Shown here: positions 1-5,360 of the stretch, piece by piece
Layout: the number at the start of each line of letters is the position of its first letter
How positions within the stretch are numbered: position 1 is the first letter of the stretch
From: Anaerolineales bacterium
GTDB taxonomy: Bacteria > Chloroflexota > Anaerolineae > Anaerolineales > DRMV01
Reading direction: 5' to 3'
Assembly (NCBI GenBank): GCA_015494815.1
Contig: WGAK01000171.1
Span: 1-7,422 of the forward strand
DNA length: 7,422 nt
Notes under the pieces: generated by a model
The model's input: only the letters and a program-made list of their open reading frames with translations
Database searches by the model: none
Told to the model about the DNA's origin: nothing
Translations under genes and position numbers: made by a program

Positions 1-663
1 ACCATCGCCCGCTACATTGACCATACCCTGCTCAAGCCCGCCGCCACCCCCGCGGACATCGCCCGGTTGTGCGCCACCGCGCGCGCCTTTGGCTTCGCGG
101 CGGTGTGCGTCAACCCGCGTTTCGTGGCCCAGGCCGCGGCTGCGCTGCAGGACAACCCGGTGGCCGTGTGCACGGTGGTGGGCTTTCCGCTGGGCGCGAC
201 CACCACCGGCGCCAAGGTGCACGAGGCCGTGGAAGCCCTGGACGCGGGGGCCACGGAACTCGACATGGTCCAGAGCATCGGCCTGCTCAAGGCCGGCGAC
301 TGGCGGGCCGTGGCCGAAGACATCGCCGCGGTGGTGGGCGTGGCCCACGCCCGGGGCGCGCGGGTCAAGGTCATTCTGGAGACCGCGCTGCTCACCCCCG
401 ACGAAATCGTCGCCGCCAGTCTGGTGGCCCAGGCCGCGGGCGCGGACTTCGTCAAGACCTCCACGGGCTTTGGCCCCGGCGGCGCGCGGGTCGAAGATGT
501 GGCGCTCATGCGGGCCGCGGTGGGCGACGCGCTGGGCGTCAAGGCCTCGGGGGGCGTGCGCACTTATGAGCAGGCCCTGGCCATGATTCAGGCCGGCGCA
601 ACCCGCATCGGGGCCAGCGCCGGTGACCGCATCGTGCAGCAGGCCCGGGCGGCCTCGGTTTGA
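1..663 (+). CDS. deoC: Deoxyribose-phosphate aldolase, 5' end cut by window
   Basis: Class I aldolase that splits 2-deoxy-D-ribose 5-phosphate into glyceraldehyde 3-phosphate and acetaldehyde in cytoplasmic deoxynucleoside catabolism. The frame is open from base 1 to the TGA at 661-663 and gives 220 residues. The first visible residues, TIARYIDHTLLKP, match the usual DeoC N-terminus, so only a few residues and the start codon are missing. Family motifs appear in order: ATELDMV (active-site Asp), ILETALL, KTSTGF with the Schiff-base Lys (codon 454-456), and KASGGVRT with the second active-site Lys (codon 541-543), followed by a phosphate-binding RIGAS near the end. Length matches the short bacterial DeoC type of about 220 residues. 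It lies 43 bp upstream of the SDR/folate genes on the same strand and may share their transcript. The promoter is not in the window. Identity is secure from the motifs; operon membership is inferred. Confidence 0.96.
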   Translation, partial: TIARYIDHTLLKPAATPADIARLCATARAFGFAAVCVNPRFVAQAAAALQDNPVAVCTVVGFPLGATTTGAKVHEAVEALDAGATELDMVQSIGLLKAGDWRAVAEDIAAVVGVAHARGARVKVILETALLTPDEIVAASLVAQAAGADFVKTSTGFGPGGARVEDVALMRAAVGDALGVKASGGVRTYEQALAMIQAGATRIGASAGDRIVQQARAASV

Positions 664-695
664 CGCGGCCCGGCGTGGCCGCACGCTTTTCCCCC

Positions 696-701
696 AGGAG
701 G
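696..701 (+). promoter_or_regulatory. Shine-Dalgarno site of the SDR gene
   Basis: AGGAGG lies 5 nt before the ATG at 707. It decides the start: the frame is open further upstream, including an ATG at 623 inside deoC, but only the 707 ATG has this site and gives a protein that begins right at the Rossmann fold (MDLRGHIALVTG). An ATG at 702 is in another frame. Confidence 0.85.
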
Positions 702-706
702 ATGAC

Positions 707-1441
707 ATGGACCTTCGCGGTCATATTGCACTGGTCACCGGCGCGGCGCATCGGGTAGGACGGATGCTGGCCCTGGCCTTAGCCCGGGCGGGCGTGCATG
801 TAGCCGTGCATTACGGCCGTTCGGCCCAGGCGGCGCACGAGACGGTGGACGCCATTCGACGCCTGGGCGTGCAGGCCCAGGCGTTTCAGGCCGATCTGCG
901 CACGCCCGAGGCCCCCGCGCAGTTGTTCCACCAGGTGCAGGCGAGCCTGGGCGTGCCGCGCATCCTGGTCAATTCCGCGGCTGCGTTCGTGCCCGGCCAG
1001 GTGCGCGATACCACCCTGGAGAACTGGGACCTGCACCTCAATCTCAACCTGCGCGCGGCCTTTTTGCTGACCCAGGCCTTTGCCCGCGCGGTGGGCGCGG
1101 GGCCGGGCAAGGTGGTCAACATCACCGACTGGCGCGCCCAATACCCGGGCCGCAAGTACCTGGCCTACACCATCAGCAAGGCCGGGCTCATCACCCTGAC
1201 CCACATGGCCGCGCGGGAACTGGCGCCGGGCATCCAGGTCAACGCGCTGGCCCTGGGTGCGGTGCTGCCGCCGCCCGGCCAGAGCCCCGAGTACCTGGAA
1301 CGCCTGGCGCGACGCACGCCCGGCGGGCGGCCCATCCGCGAAGCCGAGATTGGCGACGCGTTGCTCTTCTTGCTGCGCAACGACGCGGTGACCGGCGAGG
1401 TGCTCTATCTCGACGCGGGCGCGCACCTGGTCCACGGCTGA
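707..1441 (+). CDS. Pteridine reductase / FolM-type short-chain dehydrogenase
   Basis: NADPH-dependent SDR of 244 residues, probably reducing a dihydropterin or dihydrofolate in the cytoplasm. The cofactor loop is TGAAHRVG (11-18), the TGxxxRxG form typical of Leishmania PTR1 and E. coli FolM rather than the common TGxxxGxG. HYGRSA (35-40) matches the NADPH 2'-phosphate-binding HYxRSA of PTR1. NSAA (89-92) is the SDR NNAG equivalent. The usual catalytic Ser is replaced by Asp141 (in NITDW), with Tyr154 and Lys158 in YTISK; the Asp-Tyr spacing of 13 equals that of PTR1 (D181/Y194/K198). ELAPGIQVNALALGAV (171-186) is the normal SDR segment before the substrate loop. The next gene, folB, starts 9 bp downstream, then folK and folE, so context also supports a pterin substrate. 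Possible roles are dihydromonapterin reductase, alternative dihydrofolate reductase, or reductase for another pterin; sequence alone cannot choose. A generic 3-oxoacyl-ACP reductase is less likely because of the Arg and Asp substitutions. Confidence 0.85.
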   Translation: MDLRGHIALVTGAAHRVGRMLALALARAGVHVAVHYGRSAQAAHETVDAIRRLGVQAQAFQADLRTPEAPAQLFHQVQASLGVPRILVNSAAAFVPGQVRDTTLENWDLHLNLNLRAAFLLTQAFARAVGAGPGKVVNITDWRAQYPGRKYLAYTISKAGLITLTHMAARELAPGIQVNALALGAVLPPPGQSPEYLERLARRTPGGRPIREAEIGDALLFLLRNDAVTGEVLYLDAGAHLVHG

Positions 1442-1450
1442 GGAGGTCGT

Positions 1451-1816
1451 ATGCGGGATGTCATTGAAATCCACGACCTGTTGTTGCGCACCATCATCGG
1501 CGTGAACGATTGGGAGCGCAAGGACCGGCAGGATGTGCGCATCAACCTGCGGTTGTTCACCGACACGCGCGCCGCGGGCCAAAGCGACCGCCTTGACGAC
1601 ACCCTCAACTATCGCGCGCTGACCAAGGCCGTCATCGCGCTGGTGGAGGGCTCGCAGTTCTACCTGGTGGAGAAACTCGCGGAAGAGATTGCGCGGCTGT
1701 GCGTGGTGCGCTTCGGCGTGCCCGAGGTGGAGGTGCAGGTCGAGAAGCCCGGCGCGCTGCGCTTCGCGCGTTCGGTGGGCGTGCGCATTCGTCGCCGCCG
1801 GGAGGATTACGCCTGA
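1451..1816 (+). CDS. folB: Dihydroneopterin aldolase
   Basis: Converts 7,8-dihydroneopterin to 6-hydroxymethyl-7,8-dihydropterin and glycolaldehyde in folate synthesis. The 121 residues are the full family length. The landmarks of the S. aureus enzyme are visible at almost the same numbers: Glu22 in GVNDWER, Tyr54 in LNYRAL, Glu74 in YLVEKLAEEIA (pterin anchor), and the catalytic Lys99 in VEKPGAL, followed by the terminal strand SVGVRIRR. AGGAGG at 1441-1446 overlaps the stop of the SDR gene and sits 4 nt before the ATG, fixing the start. The stop overlaps the folK start by one base (TGATG), which indicates translational coupling. The paralogous epimerase FolX is a weaker alternative; the complete aldolase residues and the folK/folE neighbours favour FolB. 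Confidence 0.95.
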   Translation: MRDVIEIHDLLLRTIIGVNDWERKDRQDVRINLRLFTDTRAAGQSDRLDDTLNYRALTKAVIALVEGSQFYLVEKLAEEIARLCVVRFGVPEVEVQVEKPGALRFARSVGVRIRRRREDYA

Positions 1817-2328
1817 TGGCCTGGGCCGTGGTGACTTTGGGGTCCAACATTCGCGGCCCCGTCTACCTACCGCGCGCGGTGGCGGCCCTGGCCCAGATGG
1901 CCCGGGTGGCGCGGCTTTCGCAGGTCTACGAAACGCCCCCCGTGGGCACCGCGGGGCCGCCCTTTTTGAACGCGGCCGTGCTGCTGGCCCTGGACCTTCC
2001 GGCCGAGGGTTTGCGCGCGCGGCTGCGCGCCATCGAGGCCCGCCTGGGGCGGGTGCGCGGCGCGGACCCCAACGCGCCCCGCACCCTGGACCTGGACGCG
2101 CTGCTTTATCGCACCCCGGATGGGGCCGAGGCCCTGGTGCTCAACCGCCGCGAGATGGGCTACGCGCACGCGGTGGTGCCCGCGGCCGAAGTCGCGGGCC
2201 ACTGGGTGGTGGAGGGCCGGCCGCTGTATCGCCGGGCCGCGGCCTTCGCGGCCCAGGCCCAGGGGTTTCGCCCCCGGGTGGCGGTCTGGTCCGCCATGAT
2301 GGAGGCCCTGTCCGTCAACAAGGAGTAA
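1816..2328 (+). CDS. folK: 2-amino-4-hydroxy-6-hydroxymethyldihydropteridine pyrophosphokinase (HPPK), divergent C-terminal loop
   Basis: Transfers pyrophosphate from ATP to 6-hydroxymethyl-7,8-dihydropterin, giving the substrate of dihydropteroate synthase. The protein has 170 residues, close to the usual 160. Visible signatures are LGSN (8-11), YETPPVG (38-44, pterin-binding loop), FLNA (50-53), Glu74, LGRVRG with Arg79 and Arg81, and APRTLDLD (87-94) with Arg89 and the Mg-binding Asp92 and Asp94. The segment that in E. coli HPPK contains His115 and Arg121 (PHYDMKNRGF) reads NRREMGYAHAVVP here (110-122), lacking both residues at the expected places. The rest of the fold is intact, so a lineage variant of an active enzyme is more likely than a dead one. 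GGAGGA at 1801-1806, 9 nt before the ATG, lies inside the end of folB. The frame is also open upstream, but the 1816 start is fixed by the LGSN position and the TGATG overlap. Confidence 0.92.
   Translation: MAWAVVTLGSNIRGPVYLPRAVAALAQMARVARLSQVYETPPVGTAGPPFLNAAVLLALDLPAEGLRARLRAIEARLGRVRGADPNAPRTLDLDALLYRTPDGAEALVLNRREMGYAHAVVPAAEVAGHWVVEGRPLYRRAAAFAAQAQGFRPRVAVWSAMMEALSVNKE
2320..2325 (+). promoter_or_regulatory. Shine-Dalgarno site of folE
   Basis: AAGGAG lies 6 nt before the folE ATG at 2332 and is made from the last two sense codons of folK (Lys-Glu). Ribosomes ending folK at the TAA (2326-2328) are therefore placed on the folE start. Confidence 0.8.
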
Positions 2329-2331
2329 CTT

Positions 2332-2961
2332 ATGAGTTGGGAACGAGCCCATGTGGACGCGGATTGGCCCGTGGAGGCCATCGCGCAGCATATCCGGGCG
2401 TTGCTGCCCCTGTTGGGGGAAGACCCGCAGCGCGAGGGCCTGCGGGAAACGCCCACCCGGGTCGGCCGCATGTTCGCGGAGTTGACCGCCGGCTATCGGG
2501 TGAACCCCGAGCGCCTGCTCAACGACGCGGTCTTTCACAGCGACTACGACGGCATCGTGCTGGTGCGCGATATCGAGTTCTACAGCCTGTGCGAGCACCA
2601 CATGCTGCCCTTCTTCGGCGTGGCTCATGTGGCCTATGTGCCCCGGGGCAAAATCATCGGCCTGTCGAAAATCCCCCGCATTGTGGACATGTTCGCGCGG
2701 CGGCTGCAGGTGCAAGAGCGGCTGACGCATCAGATTGCCGACTTCTTGGAGCAGGTGCTGCAGCCCCGCGGGGTGGCCGTGGCGCTGGAAGGGACCCACT
2801 TGTGCGCGGTCATGCGGGGGGTGCGCAAGGCCCGGGCGCGCATGGTGACCCAGACCGTGCGCGGGGTGTTGGCCGACGACCCGCGGCTGCAACAAGCGTG
2901 GCGCGCCTGGCTGGCGCGCGGCGAAACGCCGGCCGACCTGGACCTGCTGCCCGATTCGTAA
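2332..2961 (+). CDS. folE: GTP cyclohydrolase I (type IA)
   Basis: Opens GTP to 7,8-dihydroneopterin triphosphate plus formate, the first step of folate and pterin synthesis; the family works as a homodecamer with zinc. The 209-residue protein is full length. GLRETPTRVGRM (36-47) is the N-terminal family signature. SLCEHHMLPF (85-94) holds zinc ligands Cys87 and His90 plus the catalytic His89, and THLCAVMRGV (155-164) holds His156 and the third zinc ligand Cys158. GKIIGLSKIPRIVDMFARR (106-124) is the strongly conserved core that binds the substrate. With all zinc ligands present it is the zinc-dependent FolE, not the unrelated FolE2. It comes last in the folate block although it acts first in the pathway. 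Its TAA is 7 bp from the stop of the opposing HEAT-like gene. Confidence 0.97.
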   Translation: MSWERAHVDADWPVEAIAQHIRALLPLLGEDPQREGLRETPTRVGRMFAELTAGYRVNPERLLNDAVFHSDYDGIVLVRDIEFYSLCEHHMLPFFGVAHVAYVPRGKIIGLSKIPRIVDMFARRLQVQERLTHQIADFLEQVLQPRGVAVALEGTHLCAVMRGVRKARARMVTQTVRGVLADDPRLQQAWRAWLARGETPADLDLLPDS

Positions 2962-2968
2962 GTTGACC

Positions 2969-3802
2969 TCAGGGGGTGGGCTCCGCATCGGCGGCCCGGC
3001 GCGCGGCGCGCGCTTCGTCCAGCAGCGCGGCCAGCCGCGCCCGCCACGGCTCCGGGGCCGTGGGCTGCACCCGTCGCAGCAGCCAGAGCACCCCGGCCTG
3101 GTCCGCGGTTTCCCAGACCAAACGCCGCCAGAAGGGCAGCGCTTCCGCGGGCCAGCGTTGCAACATGCCCCGCAGCACGGGCACCCATTCGGGACGCAGC
3201 GCGGGGTCGGGGCGTTGCAGCCCCGCGCGCAGCAGCCGAAACAGCACGGGCGTGTTGTCGAAGGCCGGGCTGCGCATCAGACGCGCCACGGCCTGCAGCG
3301 CGGCCGCGGCCTCGTCGCCCGTGGCCTGCGGGGGAAGATGCGGCGTCAGTCGCTGCAAGAAGGCCTCGCCCACCGCGGTCAGTGGCGCTGCGGCGTGCTC
3401 CAGCACGGCCGCGCGCACCCGGTGGTCGCGCACCCGCAGCCAGGCCCAAAACCGCCGGAACACCGGGGCCACCGGTGGCGCGGGTACCTGGCTCAGCACT
3501 CGGGCGGCCAGCAGGCGAGGCTCCCGCACCGCGCGGGCCCAGAGCGCGTCGGCCAGGGCCAGTCGGGCTGCGGGGTCCGGGGGCAGGGCCTGCCGCAGCC
3601 CGCGCCACACTTCGGGCACCACCACGGCCGCGGTGTGGTAGGCCGGTTCGTCCGCATCGGCCTGGGCGCCGGGGCGATAGGCGCGGTTGGCGTGTTGGGC
3701 CAGCAACGCATCCAGGGCCGCGGCCCGGGCCTCCGGCGTGGACGATTGGGCCAGCAAGTCGGCAATGGCTTTGCGCAAAGTGCGCAGGCGTACCGCGCCC
3801 AT
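2969..3802 (-). CDS. HEAT-like helical-repeat protein, function unknown
   Basis: A 277-residue protein, rich in Ala, Leu, Arg and Pro, built from repeated amphipathic helices such as AALDALLAQHA (28-38), DPAARLALADALWAR (76-90), EPRLLAARVLSQVP (94-107) and PVLFRLLRAGL (185-195). There is no signal peptide or membrane segment, so it is probably cytoplasmic. The N-terminal half (PEVWRGLRQ, then EPRLLAARVL) has a spacing reminiscent of the AlkD-like DNA glycosylase fold, in which HEAT-like repeats bind alkylated DNA, but I cannot show the AlkD active-site residues, so no function is assigned. The start at 3802 is chosen because GGAG (3809-3812) lies 6 nt upstream; the frame stays open far upstream, but that part lies antisense-in-frame within proS. 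It starts 38 bp after the proS stop with a GC hairpin between them and is probably co-transcribed with proS. Confidence 0.75.
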   Translation of the reverse strand: MGAVRLRTLRKAIADLLAQSSTPEARAAALDALLAQHANRAYRPGAQADADEPAYHTAAVVVPEVWRGLRQALPPDPAARLALADALWARAVREPRLLAARVLSQVPAPPVAPVFRRFWAWLRVRDHRVRAAVLEHAAAPLTAVGEAFLQRLTPHLPPQATGDEAAAALQAVARLMRSPAFDNTPVLFRLLRAGLQRPDPALRPEWVPVLRGMLQRWPAEALPFWRRLVWETADQAGVLWLLRRVQPTAPEPWRARLAALLDEARAARRAADAEPTP

Positions 3803-3808
3803 CCGAAA

Positions 3809-3812
3809 CTCC
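3809..3812 (-). promoter_or_regulatory. Shine-Dalgarno site of the HEAT-like gene
   Basis: On the minus strand GGAG lies 6 nt before the ATG at 3802. It supports this start over earlier in-frame ATGs inside proS. Only one base separates it from the foot of the hairpin at 3814-3834. Confidence 0.6.
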
Positions 3813-3813
3813 G

Positions 3814-3834
3814 CGGGGCCCGCGTGGGGCCCCG
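3814..3834 (-). other. Perfect GC hairpin between proS and the HEAT-like gene
   Basis: On the minus strand CGGGGCCC, a 5-nt loop CACGC, then GGGCCCCG form an 8-bp all-GC stem. It fills most of the 38-bp gap after the proS stop. No T-run follows on the minus strand (the next bases are CGGAGTTTCGG). On the plus strand TTCCTTTTAG follows, with a short, broken T-stretch. It is therefore not a standard intrinsic terminator for the minus operon. It could stabilise the proS 3' end, be an RNA-processing site, or reduce expression of the gene behind it. The structure is seen; the role is inferred. Confidence 0.6.
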
Positions 3835-3840
3835 TTCCTT

Positions 3841-5286
3841 TTAGTAGGCTTTGGCGAAGAAGGCCCAGTGCCGGGCCGGTTCGCCGCAGACGATACAACG
3901 GTCGGGCGCTTCCGCGGGGCGATGAGCCTCGAAGGGCAGGCAGCGGTTGGTGGCCTTGAAGTCGGCCTTGATGCGGGCCTCGCACTCGGCCCGGCCGCAC
4001 CAGCCTGCCAGAGCCCAGCCTTGTTGCACCGCCTCGCCCAGGGCCGCATACGAGTCCGGGCGTTGAATGTGGGCATCGCGGAACGCGGTGGCCTTGCGCA
4101 GCATGTTGGCGTGAATCTCGTCCAACAGGTCGGCCACCCGCTCGGGCAGGCCCTCCCAGGGCGCGGTCTGGCGGCCGGCTTTGCCGGGGATGTCGCGCCG
4201 GGCCAGCACCGCCACCTGCTGCGCGATGTCGCGCGGGCCAATCTCCACCCGCACGGGCACCCCGCGCATCTCCCAGTCGTTGAACTTGAAGCCCGGCGTC
4301 ACATGGTCGCGGTCGTCCAGGTGGACACGGAAACGGGAGGCCAGCGCGGCGTGCAAGCGCCGGGCTACCTCCAGCACCTGGCTCTGCTGCGCGTCGTCGC
4401 GCCAGATGGGCACGATGACCACCTGGATGGGCGCCAGTCGCGGGGGCAACACCAGCCCCTGGTCGTCGCCGTGCACCATGATGATGGCCCCGATGAAGCG
4501 GGTGGACAACCCCCACGAGGTGGTCCACACATACTTCATCTGGTTGTCCCGGTCCAGGAACTGGATGTCGAAGGCCCGGGCGAAGTTTTGCCCCAAGAAG
4601 TGCGAAGTGCCGGCCTGCAGGGCTTTGGTGTCGCCCATCATGGCCTCGATGGTGTAGGTGTGCACCGCGCCGGCGAATTTCTCGCTCTCGGACTTCTGCC
4701 CCGGGATGACGGGGATGGCGGCTTCGTTGACCGCGAAGTCCTCATACACCCGCAACATGCGCAGGGTTTCTTCTTCGGCTTCGGCGCGGGTGGCGTGGGC
4801 CGTGTGCCCTTCCTGCCAGTAAAACTCCAAGGTGCGCAAGAACAGTTTGGTGCGCAACTCCCACCGCACCACATTGCCCCACTGGTTGAGCAGCATGGGC
4901 AGGTCGCGGTACGACCGAATCCACTTGGACCACATGTACCCGATGATGGTCTCCGAAGTGGGCCGCACGGCCAGGGGTTCTTCCAGTTTCTTTCCGCCGC
5001 CGTGGGTCACCACCGCCAGTTCGGGCGCAAAGCCCTCCACGTGCTCCTTTTCCTTCTCGAAGAACGAGAGGGGAATGAGCAGCGGAAAGGCTGCGTTCTG
5101 ATGGCCGGTGGCCTTGAAGCGCGCGTCCAGGGCCTTTTGGATGTTCTCCCACAGGGCCCAGCCGTAAGGCCGCACCACCATGCACCCGCGCACGGGCGCG
5201 TAGTCGGCCAATTCGGCCCGCAGCACCACCTGGTTGTACCATTCGGCGAAGTTTTCGCTTCGAGAGGGTAATTTTGGATACGCCAT
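3841..5286 (-). CDS. proS: Prolyl-tRNA synthetase, Thermus/archaeal-eukaryotic type
   Basis: Class II synthetase that charges tRNA-Pro with proline in the cytoplasm. The 481 residues match the short type (T. thermophilus, archaea, eukaryotes) and lack the inserted editing domain of the roughly 570-residue E. coli type. Visible elements are RPTSETIIGYMW (108-119) with Thr110 and Glu112 for proline recognition, motif 2 around Arg141 (NVVRWELRTK), LEFYWQEGHTAH (153-164), and motif 3 GLSTRFIGAIIMVHGDDQG (259-277) with Arg263. An anticodon-binding domain follows at about 285-385. The C-terminal zinc domain has Cys430, Cys435, Cys464 and Cys467 with the spacing of the Thermus enzyme, and the protein ends AKAY, with the conserved terminal Tyr that reaches the active site. 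GAGG at 5294-5297 lies 7 nt before the ATG. A 74-bp gap from lysK may hold its own promoter. Its codon mix looks less extreme in GC than its neighbours. Confidence 0.97.
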   Translation of the reverse strand: MAYPKLPSRSENFAEWYNQVVLRAELADYAPVRGCMVVRPYGWALWENIQKALDARFKATGHQNAAFPLLIPLSFFEKEKEHVEGFAPELAVVTHGGGKKLEEPLAVRPTSETIIGYMWSKWIRSYRDLPMLLNQWGNVVRWELRTKLFLRTLEFYWQEGHTAHATRAEAEEETLRMLRVYEDFAVNEAAIPVIPGQKSESEKFAGAVHTYTIEAMMGDTKALQAGTSHFLGQNFARAFDIQFLDRDNQMKYVWTTSWGLSTRFIGAIIMVHGDDQGLVLPPRLAPIQVVIVPIWRDDAQQSQVLEVARRLHAALASRFRVHLDDRDHVTPGFKFNDWEMRGVPVRVEIGPRDIAQQVAVLARRDIPGKAGRQTAPWEGLPERVADLLDEIHANMLRKATAFRDAHIQRPDSYAALGEAVQQGWALAGWCGRAECEARIKADFKATNRCLPFEAHRPAEAPDRCIVCGEPARHWAFFAKAY

Positions 5287-5316
5287 GGTCTTCCCTCAGG
5301 CCAGGGTTGTGGGTTG

Positions 5317-5322
5317 TTTATA
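5317..5322 (-). promoter_or_regulatory. Possible -10 element of a proS promoter
   Basis: On the minus strand TATAAA lies 30 nt before the proS ATG, in the only AT-leaning stretch of the 74-bp lysK-proS gap (5287-5360). No convincing -35 hexamer is seen 16-19 nt further upstream (the region is mostly C and G), so this is only a candidate. If real, proS can be transcribed apart from the peptidase/lysK pair. Confidence 0.35.
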
Positions 5323-5360
5323 CCACGATTTGGCAGGGGGACGGAAGATTTGCGGCCGGG

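Noticed and set aside
1689..2966. Plus-strand open frame of about 425 codons overlapping folB, folK and folE in another frame
   Set aside because: It overlaps three real genes. The translation is Arg/Gly/Pro/Ala low complexity without motifs.
1867..2988. Minus-strand open frame of about 373 codons opposite folK and folE
   Set aside because: It is antisense to two genes with complete family motifs and has His/Gln/Gly-rich shadow composition.
3814..3834. The GC hairpin as a standard Rho-independent terminator of proS
   Set aside because: No T-run follows it on the minus strand; the Shine-Dalgarno site of the next gene follows instead.
3803..4528. Upstream in-frame extension of the HEAT-like gene
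   Set aside because: It overlaps the proS coding region on the same strand in another frame and is Gly/Arg/Pro-rich. The ribosome site at 3809-3812 marks the real start.
3382..5271. Very long plus-strand open frame (about 629 codons) across the HEAT-like gene and proS
   Set aside because: It is antisense to the well-supported proS. It has low-complexity Gly/Arg/His/Pro content, no recognisable domain, and is explained by GC-rich third positions.
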